A stretch of DNA of 64,000 nucleotides from Takakia lepidozioides (taxonomy: Eukaryota > Streptophyta > Takakiopsida > Takakiales > Takakiaceae): positions 6,820,001 through 6,884,000 of the forward strand of contig CM060734.1 in the NCBI GenBank assembly GCA_030704615.1, in the 5' to 3' direction. Below the pieces are notes generated by a model. It ran no database searches. It saw nothing but the letters and a program-made list of their open reading frames with translations, and had not been told where the DNA came from. Of the stretch, positions 10,040-20,844 are shown one piece after another. The position numbers were made by a program, and so were the translations under genes. Within the stretch, counting starts at the first letter, position 1. Each line of letters starts with the position of its first letter.

Positions 10040-13000
10040 ATCGGAGGTAAAGAGAACTGCTAACTCCATATCGTTGGCAGCTTGGAGAGAACATTGTGGT
10101 CGTAACAGACAAGTGAGTCTTTGCACGTTGGTAGTGACAGGGGCTGACAAACCAACTGGCTTTAACAGGCGTTCTATATCTTCACTGGCAGCCCTCGAGT
10201 GGAGTACCAGCCCAAGAGAAGAGGCAAGAAACGATGTTGTTGGGCACGCATTTTTGGACATGGGTGGTTGACGACAGTTGGAGGGTGGCTCCATTCTTGT
10301 TTGTGGTCTAGAGGAGAGGGTTTTGTTCCTGTGCCTGGCTGCTTGTTTTGGGTGGGCTACTGAATCATATTATAGCCATACACTGATCAACTAGGGTTTG
10401 TTTGTTTACTCATGATTCCAAGGGTATTCACTACCTTCACAGACCATTTGGAGCCTTACAGTGCAATTGCTGCAACCATGCCTCAATAAACTGATCCTGG
10501 TTGGGTGAGTGGGTGGGGATTGACCCTTTTGGCCATGGCTGCTCGATTTTGTCTAGGTTTTTGAGATCAATGTCTGATTCAAGTATAAATTTTGTGATTC
10601 GGGCAGTTTGTCTGTGCATTTTGCATTTATTTCAGTTCTACCAGTTGCAGAGGGGCGGGGGCAGCACTACGAGGTGTTGCCTAGGAAGTTGGTTGACCAG
10701 GTTGAAGTTGCTGGGGCCAGTGGCACCACCTTGTTGGATGCTGATTTATGAGGATTTTTCTTTGGGCAGGATTGCAATTTTGCATCTCAGGGGTTGGGAG
10801 GAGGCTCCGGAAGGGATTTCTGATACCACTTCTAAGAAATTTGGAATACATATCCCCAAGTGGATACCCAACATTGTTTTCTTCCCTTGTGCTGATCGGC
10901 TGGCCTCTGCTTTAATTGAGTCTCTGGCTTCTCTATGTGGCATACCGCAAGTGACGAAGACAACAGTGCTGCATTCTTTGGGGGGTGGAGGTGATTTGAA
11001 TGTTGGCATGCATCTGGTTGCGGCCTTTCATTGTGTTGTGAGTGAGCTGTCTTTAGACTTTAACTTAGTACAAGCTTTGATGTCCTGGTACAATTATGTT
11101 TCCTCTCTCTTTTGTATCTGACAAACTGATTACTGCTGGGATGTCCATTGTTAGCTTCATTCCTTATGTTCTCAAACAATAAATGTCAGAGCCCTATAAC
11201 AGGATACTTGAGGTAGTCAGTTGATGTATTTGGTAGCGCATTGAGTTTCAGCTATTCCAATCAAATGACAAGGACAAGCTCTCTCTTAGCTTGACACTGT
11301 TCCTTCTGCTGTTCAATATTCTTTGTGTTGCCGAGATGAATTTGTGCAGGGTATGGTAAACGGTTATCTCGACATCTCCAGCGTCATTGCATTTTGCTAC
11401 AACACATCAACTTCACTCACGAGAGCATTTTTTGTGTTCCAAGAGGTCGAACTGCAGCAAGCACGATTGGACACGGTTTTACTAAATGACCTGAAATACC
11501 GGCGAATCTCATCATTCTCTCCACTTCTGTCAATGCATGCACACGTCAAGGTCGTTTGTACCCGAGTTGCTTCGCACTGCACACGCAATGGCAGAACTGT
11601 TTCAGACAGTGGTGCTTCGTGCATACTCTCCTATCTCATTTAATGACGGTCTCAAGAAACTGCATGTTGACCTCAATCTAGAGGAATTCAGCATACCTCA
11701 GGCTGCGCCTACCGATGATCCAGACAACTCGCACCATATCGCAAAGCTTTGCTCTAGACTAAGCTTCCTTGCAGGTGGTTCAGCTTGCGTCGCGACTCCT
11801 TATGTTGGAGCCACAATCTACGCAATCTGTGAGGTGCTCTTTTGTTTCCGTTACGTGTTAGAATTGTCAGTGAAGCAGAAATGCTTGAATTGTAAGAGTA
11901 TGTGACTGGCAAATTGTATGTTGCACTTTGAACGTTTCTAAGAATCATTAGAACACCAGACTGACCGTATGAACTTCTGAAACACACTTTGCACTGGTCT
12001 ACTCTGTGTTACCATGTCAACTATATGAAGATCAACAGTCCATCGAGGATTGCCGAAAAGTATGAGGAAAATTCCAGCTAGTTTCTGCCAATTTTTTCGT
12101 CAGATCGGCTTGTACCAAGTTTTGTTGTTGTTGCTAGAGCAGTATTCTGAATGAATACTGAATGTATAGATCTACATCGATTGGAGACAGGGGAACATGC
12201 TTGGGACATGCAATAAACAATGAGAGAAAGCTTCTCCAGGTTAAACTTTACGAATTTTGGGTTCATAGTAGTTCAATTCAAGTCCTGGTAATCACATGTT
12301 GTGCCTAATCTTTTTCCATGCTTATATTGTTTTCTGGCGCGGTTACGAAGTAGGTAGATTTTTCGTTTCTGCTAGCCAATATCGGCCTTAATTCCAAAGG
12401 CAGCTTGATGTTTGTCACATTATCTGATGGCTTCCAATTTCTGGTGAAGGAGATATCGATTGATAAAGAGGCCGACGACATAATAACTGCCGGGCTTCTG
12501 TTGCGGAAAGCACTGCTGTTTGATCTCCTTTTAAGTTAGTGCTAATCCAACAAGGGTGGATGGCATTGAATGGGGACTTGCTCTTGCACAAGAATCTTGC
12601 CTCCTATGATGAGGGGCAACTAGTTGAAGTAATCTCAATGGTAAACACTTGCTATAAGACAACATCTTAACCTTGGATCTGTGAAGTGCTGCACGCCAAA
12701 CTTTATAATTTGTTGCTGGGAGTCAACCCACAGACCCCCTGCTAATTAATAGGACATGCCTGTGTTATACGAGTGACCGTAATTAGGCTAGGATAAGAAT
12801 AGGTCAGAAGGACATTTTTTGCTCGGTAATCCTATCCCAGATGTCGGGAAGTTTGAGTAATAGAGGCCGTATGTGTTATTTGTACTTGCCATAATTATAC
12901 AGCCAATTCACACAGGTTGTGCAACTTGAGTCCAATGGTCAAATTCTCCTACACGTATCACCGGATCTCATTCGCTTCCGGTGCTTTGAGGTAACATGCT

Positions 13001-13050
13001 CCAAGTTCTGGTATTCCCGCATTTTTCATTATGGATTTTCCTTAAATCTA
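10040..13050 (+). other. Possible unrecognised exons; otherwise non-coding
   Basis: Two stretches look more coding-like than their surroundings: 10640-11110 (a 206-codon frame with a segment around WIPNIVFFPCADRLASALIE) and 11400-11900 (two overlapping frames). I recognise no domain and could not find a consistent set of splice sites. From 11900 to 13050 I see nothing. Confidence 0.25.
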
Positions 13051-13052
13051 GT

Positions 13053-13903
13053 TTAACCCCTGAAGGACGATGCGACTGTTTTGGGGTCGTGTCGTTTTTC
13101 CACTTAGTTGTACATGGTGAGGATGGTATCCGATGAAGGTGCGCCCCAAAGCAAAGTTGTAGCTTACTTTGTCAGCTATTGAATGCATTAAATGTCGTGC
13201 CATTTGGATCACTACAACGTGGCCTAGGATTTTTGACATGTGTAAAAGTGCAAATTTTGTGTGGTGTGTAGGTGTTGGGCCAATGAGCGCCTAGGGCAAG
13301 GACGCGTTTCCTGCCATTGCTGAAAAGTGGGTAATCCACTGTATGCCACATCCCCTGAGGCAAACTTGGAAATTCCAACTGTGAATTAGTGCATTCTCTT
13401 TGTATTCCTACCTGACATTTACTCACTATTGAAATTTGCTATTTCATGCAAAATTTCTTCTGCTCGTTGCATCCAAGGAAAAAGCCTTGTTCTTTTTGCC
13501 CACAGGTACCCCTAAGCAGTTACATACAAAGGGGCACTAATGAAAATAGGTCATTACATGCTGAAATTTGGACACAATGTCCTCCACTTGGTAGGCAACA
13601 ATTGGTCAAAAATAGGAGGGGAACCTAGAACTGGAACATGAAAAAAAGTGGTGGTCAAACCAAGTTTTTCCATGAGTTTTTGTATGAGCCTACAAATTGG
13701 GGGTCACTCCCTCATTATAATCTACTCATTCCAACGGTGGAATGACTTGAGAATGTTTGACCACCTATATGATTAGTTACTGACAACATTGTACGGTTCA
13801 TCCACATCGATAAATTTTGGCAACAACATACATCCACTCGAGTCAGGCCATGTCAGGTTTTTCTAAAAAATCGCAAAAAAAACTTTCGTCCTTTAGGGGT
13901 TAA
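13053..13903. mobile_element. piggyBac-like non-autonomous element (TTAA-flanked)
   Basis: TTAA at 13053-13056 is followed by CCCCTGAAGGACGA; the right end is TCGTCCTTTAGGGG followed by TTAA at 13900-13903. The two 14-base ends are inverted copies with one mismatch, and TTAA is the obligatory target of piggyBac transposons, whose ends also start with C-runs. The 843-base body has only short ORFs and no transposase I recognise, so this is a MITE-like or internally deleted copy. The boundary call is direct from sequence; the superfamily is inferred from TTAA plus CCC ends. Confidence 0.75.
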
Positions 13904-15850
13904 TGTCATAGGATCTACCAGTGGAATGCATCTTTACATAAACAGGCAAATGCATTTACCTCTTATACTATTTGCTTGAATGTTGTTGTGCTTGGACCTT
14001 CCTTGGACCTTGTGAAGTGTAAGCATATGTTGTTGTGGACCCACTTGGGCAGTACACTTGGTTTTAGCGAGGTGGACACACTTTTGCAACGGGACACTAG
14101 CACTTATTAGTGGGACATATGTTGTAATTTTTTGCCATGTCTTGTTAGGGCTACATTATTTGTAGAACTTCCTCTGTTCCTGGTGCCAGTGACATTGGCT
14201 CCACAACATGAACATTGATTATAAATCAATGTAGACACAGTTCCTGCGGGTGTTGATAGTTGGTGAGCAGGTGAGCGGGTGAGCAGATGAGCATACCAAA
14301 ATTTTCGTTAGCATAAAATCAAAAGTAAATATTATGTGAGTACAATTTAAGATTTTCAGATACAATTAATTTATATGCTCACATTAATTTATACATATGA
14401 GCATTTATTTTTGTATTTTATTAGGATTGGAGTTTTTATTGACAAACAAAGCAGTAGCACTTCTTAAACCTCATGTCTCAGTAGCTTCAAACTCCAAAGT
14501 GTGGTGCTTCCTACCACATCCCCCAACACAGTATGTTTCTTAACATCGTTGAGATATGGTAAAGGAGTGTTAGTGAAGTATGTCTCTTTGATGTATATAG
14601 CCGCACCCACCCTGGGGCACTTTCAACATGAGAGATGACATGTATTATCCTTCTACAAAAATGAAGAAACAAAAGAAGATGAGGGCAACAGGCCATGGGA
14701 TATGCCAGATCACAAGCATGACAAGCGCGATCAAGCATGTTGTTATCATCATCACCCATATCACCGCAACCCCTACAACAATTCCACCACATTGGATATC
14801 AAGTCTATGACAAAGACCCCAATGGAGGGTTAAAATTACCGGTTCAGGACTAACCAGGTGGAACCCCTTCACCAAGCTTTTGCAATCCCTCATCTATGAT
14901 AGTTGCATGAAACATCCTTGAGACCTTTTCCTCAATTTTCAGAATGATTCTGTGGATTCAAGTGCCAAGGAAGGCTGGACAAGGAGAGGTAGACCCATAG
15001 AAGTGTTCAACTTTGTATTTCAACTTACCAAAAGCATTGCCAATGTTTGTAGCGGATTGAAATGTAAATATGACCACGAGACACAGAATCAGCAACGCTC
15101 TACCCTTGCACCATCAATGGTAGGGCAGTGCTGGATCTGCTCACAGGGACACCATTAGGCAACCACCATGACCCCAGATCTTCTTTTGTGGCACATCTAC
15201 GGTGGCAGGTAGACTTCTTCACTCATTGCCACGTATGTCAGCTCCTGGCATTTCGGCCTCGGGCCGGTTTTCTCTCTCAATGCAGACAGAGAGTGGTCAG
15301 TTACATGTGCTCCCTGCAAGGCAAGTACATGGAGATAACAAGCCTCAAACGGCAATTGGCTCTCTTGCTTTGCTTTGGCACAACATACGAGGAAGGTAAG
15401 TGCATGGGAGGCCCGCAGTTCGAGCAACCTTCGCATCAAAAGCAAGCAACCCTAGAAATGCTAGGGTATGTGTGCGAGGTGGTTTCGGCTGGGAGCTTGC
15501 CGTTCTTGGGAGAGTCAGCTTGGTCTTAGCAGGCCGTGTTTCAATCTCTACCCGCTCAGCTGCACCGTGGTGGTTCTCACAGACCAATCCAGCATTACCT
15601 GACTACAGACACAAACAGCACACACAAGAGGTCCTCTTGGGTTCATGGTCAGTCAAATCCTCCATGGGTCATGACCTATAGTCGAGGACAATGTGGTGAG
15701 GCACCTTCTTCTTTGACCTATTTCAGCTGTTTCGCCCTCACATCAGACTTGGCCCTGAATTTGCAGCACGGAGCAGAGCTGGCATGAGTTTTTTAAAAGA
15801 TCTTTCATGATGGTGGGACAACCGCAATCACAAGGTGTGGGTTTTTCTTA
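13904..15850. other. No recognisable gene
   Basis: AT-rich to mixed DNA. Short frames at 14511-14893 (minus) and 15128-15681 (plus) overlap on several frames and show no known motif. Possibly old transposon remnants. Confidence 0.4.
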
Positions 15851-15911
15851 ATTTACCCTACCCGGTTTTCCTTTTACTGTTTCTAGTAGGCACTGGCCCG
15901 TTTCGTACTAT

Positions 15912-16006
15912 GGAACGGGTCCGGAGTTCCTCCTAGGAACGTGGCGAGCCCGTAGGGGCGAGCTTGCGTTCCGGTAGGGTGGAACGGGCTCCACCGGACC
16001 CGTTCC
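15912..16006. repeat. Inverted repeat with perfect 13-base arms
   Basis: GGAACGGGTCCGG at 15912-15924 is exactly inverted at 15994-16006, enclosing a GC-rich 69-base loop in otherwise AT-rich DNA. It could be a fold-back element or the subterminal part of a transposon. I found no flanking duplication. Confidence 0.6.
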
Positions 16007-16370
16007 AGAGCGTAACCGGTGTCTTCCCACCGTTGATCAACAGATGGCTACGATCTACTAGATATGGGCCGTCGATATGACACACATATGCGACGATCTG
16101 ACGGTCTATATTAGTAGCTTCTCGGTGACGTGTTATGACACAGGACCAGCCGATAACGTTAAGGAAAAAACCTTAAAAAGTACCATAATAAGACACCAAA
16201 ACCGGTTACGGATATTGGATGGTTTTTTCATTTCATATTGTGATACCTCATCAATACAGTAAGATGTTAATGAAAAAACATAATATAGAAACATAAGTTT
16301 TTTTGTTATTTTTTGAAATGGAGATACTCATTCCAAAATCCTTTCATTTTCGCTTGTTGATCACTGGTTT

Positions 16371-17261
16371 TTGGCTGGAGATTTTAGCATGGTTGAGAAC
16401 CCAATTGATCGCCTTGGCTCCACGGTTCATACCATGTCTCCTAACGATATTTTTGCCTGGAACTCCTTATGTTTTTTGGTGGGGCTGTCTGACACCCAAG
16501 AATCTAATTCGAGTTATATTCGCTTGACTTGGTCCAACAACAGAGATCCTCCAGACCTATGCATGGCCAGACTGGACAGGGTATACTGCTCATGGGTTAA
16601 GCCGGCTGAGCAGTCTCCGATTCTGTCAGACTTCGATCATGTGCAGGTTTCTATTTTGATTAGCCCTCCTGGGATTCACTCCAAAGGTCGTGGTTTTTTT
16701 AAGCTAAACCCGGTGCTTCTTAAAGCTCCATCTTTCATCGCAGATCTTACTGCTGCCTGGAAGATTGCCGGCTCATCTGTGGATTCACACTTAAATACCT
16801 ACAAAAATTGTATGTTGCTCGGAAAGTAGCCCAATCTTTCGCCAAACAGGTGGTCAACGATGGACTAGGAAGGAGAAAGCTTTGCTTAAGTGTATATCAC
16901 ATTGTCAGTGGCTCATTGAGACGGGCTTGGTTGGACCCAGTACTTACGCTTCTCTGATAAAGGCTAAGAGCAACTTAGCTGCTCTAAGCAGTCTTAAGGA
17001 GAAAACTCTCAGGAGGAAGGCAAGCATTACTTGGTCCCTCAAAGGGGAAAAAATGAACTCATACTTATTCCAAAAGGTGCGTCAGAGACAAGTTGCTACA
17101 TCAATTTCCGCCCTAGTGGATGACGATGGAACTCTTGCCTCCGAGCCCAAGTCTATAGCGAAGATGGCGGGGCAATTATTTGCAAAACTTTTTGGACCAC
17201 GTTCACTGGATATCGCGCAGGCACGGGAATCAGTATTAAGTGAGGTCCCGTCTATCCTTTC
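16371..17261 (+). pseudogene. LINE ORF2 fragment: C-terminal endonuclease to RT linker
   Basis: The frame at 16371-16829 contains AGDFSMVENPIDR, ARLDRVYCSW and SDFDHVQVSI, the order of the catalytic and SDH-type motifs at the C-terminal end of APE-type LINE endonucleases. A second frame (16882-17261) has the helical linker that precedes the reverse transcriptase, ending near residues SEVPSIL. The frame changes between 16829 and 16882, so it is broken. The LINE sequence stops at 17261, where a GGGGGGTGCTA transposon end begins, and no RT follows. The N-terminal endonuclease half is not visible upstream of about 16330. Confidence 0.7.
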
Positions 17262-17410
17262 GGGGGGTGCTAGTCCGTGAGCGGCTCACGTGAGCGGAAA
17301 GATGCGTGAGCGGAAAGATGCCAATCCGTGAGCGGAAAGATGCTCACGTAATAGGGTGCATGGGCCTACAATCGCGGATGAGGAAGCCCCGGGAGACCTA
17401 TTTCCGCGGG
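17262..17410. mobile_element. Terminal region of a GGGGGGTGCTA-type transposon, copy 1
   Basis: It starts GGGGGGTGCTAGTCCGTGAG directly at the LINE break, then has three GAGCGGAAAGATGC repeats, and reaches ACCTATTTCCGCGGG at 17396-17410. In reverse complement, 57250-57398 has the same start (one base different) and the same inner block. These are two ends of one element family. The far end of this copy was not found. No transposase is linked to it with certainty. Confidence 0.6.
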
Positions 17411-18086
17411 AATGAGTGTACATATCATGCGTACTTGGATGAATGTTGGATGAATGATGGATGAATAATTCATGAATAGTTGAATGCGAGATGGCTGATG
17501 GATAGACATATGTTTCGCAATGCATGAACAATGGATGAGTGGATGGTTAAAGACTGGATGTATTATCGAGGGTCATCGCTCAGGTACTTCCCCGGAATGA
17601 GGATATAGTAGATGTACTTGAACCATACATTCAGAAAACACAGATGGAGTAGATGCTTGTTAATTCCCATTAAACCCCCTTGTAATCAATGTCGCGTTGA
17701 TGCAAGGTTGATCCCTAAACCTCCCAAAAGACTAGAAGACACGAAACACTAAGCAAGACAAAGATTTATTTCCCAAAAGAGTACCCTCGCTTGAAGAGTG
17801 GATTGGAACCTTAAACCTCATCCATATGGGATGGATGAATCGTCTAAAAGCAGCTAAGTGCTAAAGAACGGCCCTATGGCCTCCATCCTGCACGGATGCT
17901 TTCTTCCCCGTTTCGGAGAGATGCAGCAAGGAAAACTAGGGCGAGAATCCTATGCTATGCTCTTAGGGGGTCGCGGCAGACAAGCCTCTCCTACCAGAGG
18001 CTTTGAAGCTGAGTGATTGTGCATACGAAACCAACTAAATAGAAGAATATAAGTTTATCAAAGCGAGAAGGTGGCAACAACGATGA
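17411..18086. other. Non-coding, short GGATGAAT repeats
   Basis: Holds a cluster of GGATGAAT/GATGAATG repeats at 17433-17485. No gene seen; possibly the inside of the transposon that starts at 17262. Confidence 0.4.
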
Positions 18087-18562
18087 CTATCGGAATCTCA
18101 GCCTGGCTGCTGTCTTGATATGCCTCCAGTTTATATCCCTATCGAATTTTGGGGATGCTGCCATGGAGCGCCGACCCGAGATTCCTCCAACTGACTGGGG
18201 GGAGCGCTGTCCAGTTGCAGCTTGACTGATCGGGGGAGCTGCAGATGTGTCCGTTGGTGACCCAGGTGTTCTTGAAGGCTGCATGCAGTGCTGTTGCACA
18301 TTGAGGTGCTCTTTGAATGTCTGCACATAATTTTATCCAAGCTTTTCTTGCCTCAATTTGCAGATCCCAGAAGATTCTAGCTAACAAGACTGACAGAGAG
18401 CATGTAGAACCTGAGAAAGACCAAGCATAGCGCGCTTTCCATATATGCCATAGCATGGAGGCTCGCAAGCATTCGAAGACCGGACATTCAAGAGCCTATC
18501 CTTGGAGTTCTTATCATAATTAAGCAAGAGGGTGATGGGTACCAGGGGCTGCGGATTCCAAT
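18087..18562 (-). pseudogene. LINE ORF2 C-terminal tail, left part of split LINE
   Basis: Minus-strand frames carry the region after the zf-RVT domain of a plant LINE (residues such as WHIWKARYAW). Its first codons (D-N-W-N-P-Q-P) continue the zf-RVT sequence that breaks off at 30477 on the other side of the gypsy element. The reading frame is regained when the element and one copy of the CAAT duplication are ignored. The frame is later broken, so the tail itself is decayed. Confidence 0.65.
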
Positions 18563-19081
18563 TGTCGTGCGCATACATATCGCTACACAACTACATCGCT
18601 GTCCAAAACCACACAACACATGTGCACACCACACACTAGTATACCACTAGTCTACCATTAGTCCAGCCACTAAGCCAACCACTAGGCTACAACTAGTCAG
18701 TCACTAGGCTGCCACTACGCTGCCCACTATGGCAGTCACTAGTCCACACAATAGTGATAAAGAAGAAGAATACAAGCACAAGCTCATGCGAGCTCACAAA
18801 GCTGAAGCATAAACTCATGCATATATAACCTCATCACTCAAATACAAGTCAAGCCAAGTGCACCCCACGCCATGGGGAATCCACACTACGACGCCATAGC
18901 TAGGCGCGGTGAGGCTCAACTCGAGAAAGATGAGCCTCCCGCGCTTGCCGTGAAGATAACCACTCCAGGGCCTAAATCTGCCTTGACCCCTGGATTGACA
19001 CTTGGGCCAATCCCAAATGTCAATATGTAAAAGCTAGCTATTTCCTAGCTAGTTTCACACTAGTGGTAAAATAACTTGACA
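18563..19081 (-). repeat. Left (3') LTR with extra 188-base block
   Basis: 18755-19081 (327 bases, TGATAAAG...CTTGACA) matches 30150-30476. Outside it lies a 188-base block (18565-18752) that is a near-exact copy of internal sequence 19086-19273 on the other side of the LTR. The target duplication lies outside the extra block, so the block entered with the element rather than being flank. Confidence 0.8.
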
Positions 19082-19085
19082 GCTA

Positions 19086-19273
19086 TCGTGCGCATACATA
19101 TCGCTACACAACTACATCGCTGTCCAAAACCACACAACACATGTGCACACCACACACTAGTATACCACTAGTCTACCACTAGTCCAGCCACTAAGCCAAC
19201 CACTAGGCTACAACTAGTCAGTCACTAGGCTGCCACTACGCTGCCCACTATGGTAGTCACTAGTCCACACAAT
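19086..19273 (-). repeat. Internal copy of the 188-base block
   Basis: Matches 18565-18752 almost base for base and is rich in CACTAGT words. It sits just upstream of the 3' LTR in the element's own orientation. Confidence 0.85.
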
Positions 19274-19531
19274 CGCCCCCCTAGCTGGTGCTTAGGTCCC
19301 TCTAAGTCCAGGTAGCCACAAGATGTGATAGTGACCATAGCCTCACTAAGTCCTCCACCACTATCCCTACTACACTCAAACTCGATAGATCAAGAGGCCG
19401 GGTGCAAGAGTTGCCCCATCGTTAGTCGCCGTCTTGCAACCCGTGAACTTGAGCTTGGGATCTCATGTATTGACTCCTATGAGCTTGGCCTCCCATGTCT
19501 TGTTAGCTGCCTCCAGTCATGTCCACTGCCA

Positions 19532-20269
19532 CTATCCCAAGCAGTGTGGACACAACCAATCTCCGTCAGGAACCTTCTCAAGGGGTGGTGTCAAGCATCC
19601 CATATGCCAACCCCTTGAGCACCGATCACACACCAGCATGGTGGCTGCCCCTTTGGCAGACCCACAGAGCATGCACCTCAAACCTGCAGGTACCACTGCC
19701 AAGTTTGGGTCAACTCTGCCATCGACATTGGGAAGGTGACATGGCGCACAATTACGCACATGGTCTTTCCAAGTCATGCCATCCCGACCCTCTAAGATCA
19801 GGACCCCTGAGGGCAACACCTCTCGAACCCTCAGAATAACACGCCCTGCAGTAACATCCAGAGTCGTAGGAGCAGTCTGCTGCAAATAAACATAGTCACC
19901 AGGGCTAAACCTCCGAACCCCAGGACGATATCCTCCACCACGTATAGTGGCATACCTCAACGTATCACGGTGCTGTGCAATGGCAAGGTTCTCAAAAGCC
20001 ATGGGCATGACTTTCTTGAACAACTCTGCACGCTGATCACATGCACGTACCCACACGTCCGGATCGTCAAGGTTAAGGACTGGAGCAGTGTCCCTACGAA
20101 TGGCTGCAGGCAAATCCGGCTCTCGGCCAAAGAGAAGGAAATATGGTGAGAAGGAGGCAAGTGATGCTTGTTTGCTGAACCTGTAGCCCATGGCTAACCA
20201 AGGAACCTGAAGATCCCAATCTCCTAGGTGTCCCTTCTGCAAGCCATACTTGCGCAAACCCATCTTCAC
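19532..20269 (-). CDS. Integrase C-terminal part ending in a PHD finger
   Basis: 245 codons continuing the integrase. First comes the end of the core (GLRKYGLQ, LASFSPYFLLFGREPDLP), then the GPY-type region (FSPGDYVYLQQ, GRVILRVREVLPSG). The last 64 residues (about 19532-19726) form a complete C4HC3 PHD finger: CMLC, CDRC, GWHMGC, WLCPHC in correct order and spacing. PHD fingers read histone H3 tails; chromoviral integrases usually carry a chromodomain here instead. I infer that the finger targets integration to chromatin. The frame is separated from the catalytic core by a slip in an AGAGAGAG run near 20270, with two bases too many for the conserved frame. Confidence 0.85.
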   Translation of the reverse strand: MKMGLRKYGLQKGHLGDWDLQVPWLAMGYRFSKQASLASFSPYFLLFGREPDLPAAIRRDTAPVLNLDDPDVWVRACDQRAELFKKVMPMAFENLAIAQHRDTLRYATIRGGGYRPGVRRFSPGDYVYLQQTAPTTLDVTAGRVILRVREVLPSGVLILEGRDGMTWKDHVRNCAPCHLPNVDGRVDPNLAVVPAGLRCMLCGSAKGAATMLVCDRCSRGWHMGCLTPPLEKVPDGDWLCPHCLG

Positions 20270-20787
20270 CGTCTGAACAACTCTCTCTCTGCTAAGCCAT
20301 CGGCCTCAGGATGATCCCGAGAAGTGGTGCGGTGGTCTATCAAGGCTTTATCACACAAAGCCTGAAACTCCCCCAAGAACTCTCTCCCTTGGTCCGTGAG
20401 TACCTCAGCTGGAGCACCAAATCGGCTAAGCACACGATCCAAGAATGCATACGCAGCCCCCTCACTAGCCTTGTCAGGCAATGGAACCAACTCAATCCAC
20501 TTGGAGAAGTGCTCCACCATCACCAACACATATCTGTGGTGGCGCATAGTCAGTGGCAACGGTCCTGCGAAGTCAAGACTCCACCTGTAGCCCAATCCCA
20601 TGATAGGTAAAGGATGCAACTGTGGTGTAGGGGCGTTGAATGAAGCACGCACCCTGTCACACACCATGCACCTAGCCACAAACTGTTGCACCTCTGTATG
20701 CATACCACGCCACCAATACTGCCCCTGCAGTAAACTGTGAGTGCGTCGCACTCCAAAATGCCCCAACTCCTCATGGGCATGCCGCAC
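20266..20787 (-). CDS. Integrase zinc-binding domain and catalytic core
   Basis: 173 codons. The N-terminal HHCC zinc-binding domain (HEELGHFGVRRTH, then CMVC) leads into the core with the DDE triad: D in SLDFAGPL, D in LTDQGREF, E in HPEADGLAER. Together with the following frame it makes a full-length Ty3/gypsy integrase. It is separated from the RT frame by two in-frame stops in 20790-20845 and from its own C-terminus by the AG-run slip, so it cannot be made as one protein from this copy without recoding. Confidence 0.85.
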   Translation of the reverse strand: MRHAHEELGHFGVRRTHSLLQGQYWWRGMHTEVQQFVARCMVCDRVRASFNAPTPQLHPLPIMGLGYRWSLDFAGPLPLTMRHHRYVLVMVEHFSKWIELVPLPDKASEGAAYAFLDRVLSRFGAPAEVLTDQGREFLGEFQALCDKALIDHRTTSRDHPEADGLAERELFRR

Positions 20788-20844
20788 TAACCGTGCACGC
20801 TATGTGGGGTGAGGCACAATCCTCACCCGACCATCCTCCCACAC

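Noticed and set aside
10501-11121. 206-codon ORF as a single gene
   Set aside because: No domain, and its first part looks like intron or UTR; kept only as a possible exon region.
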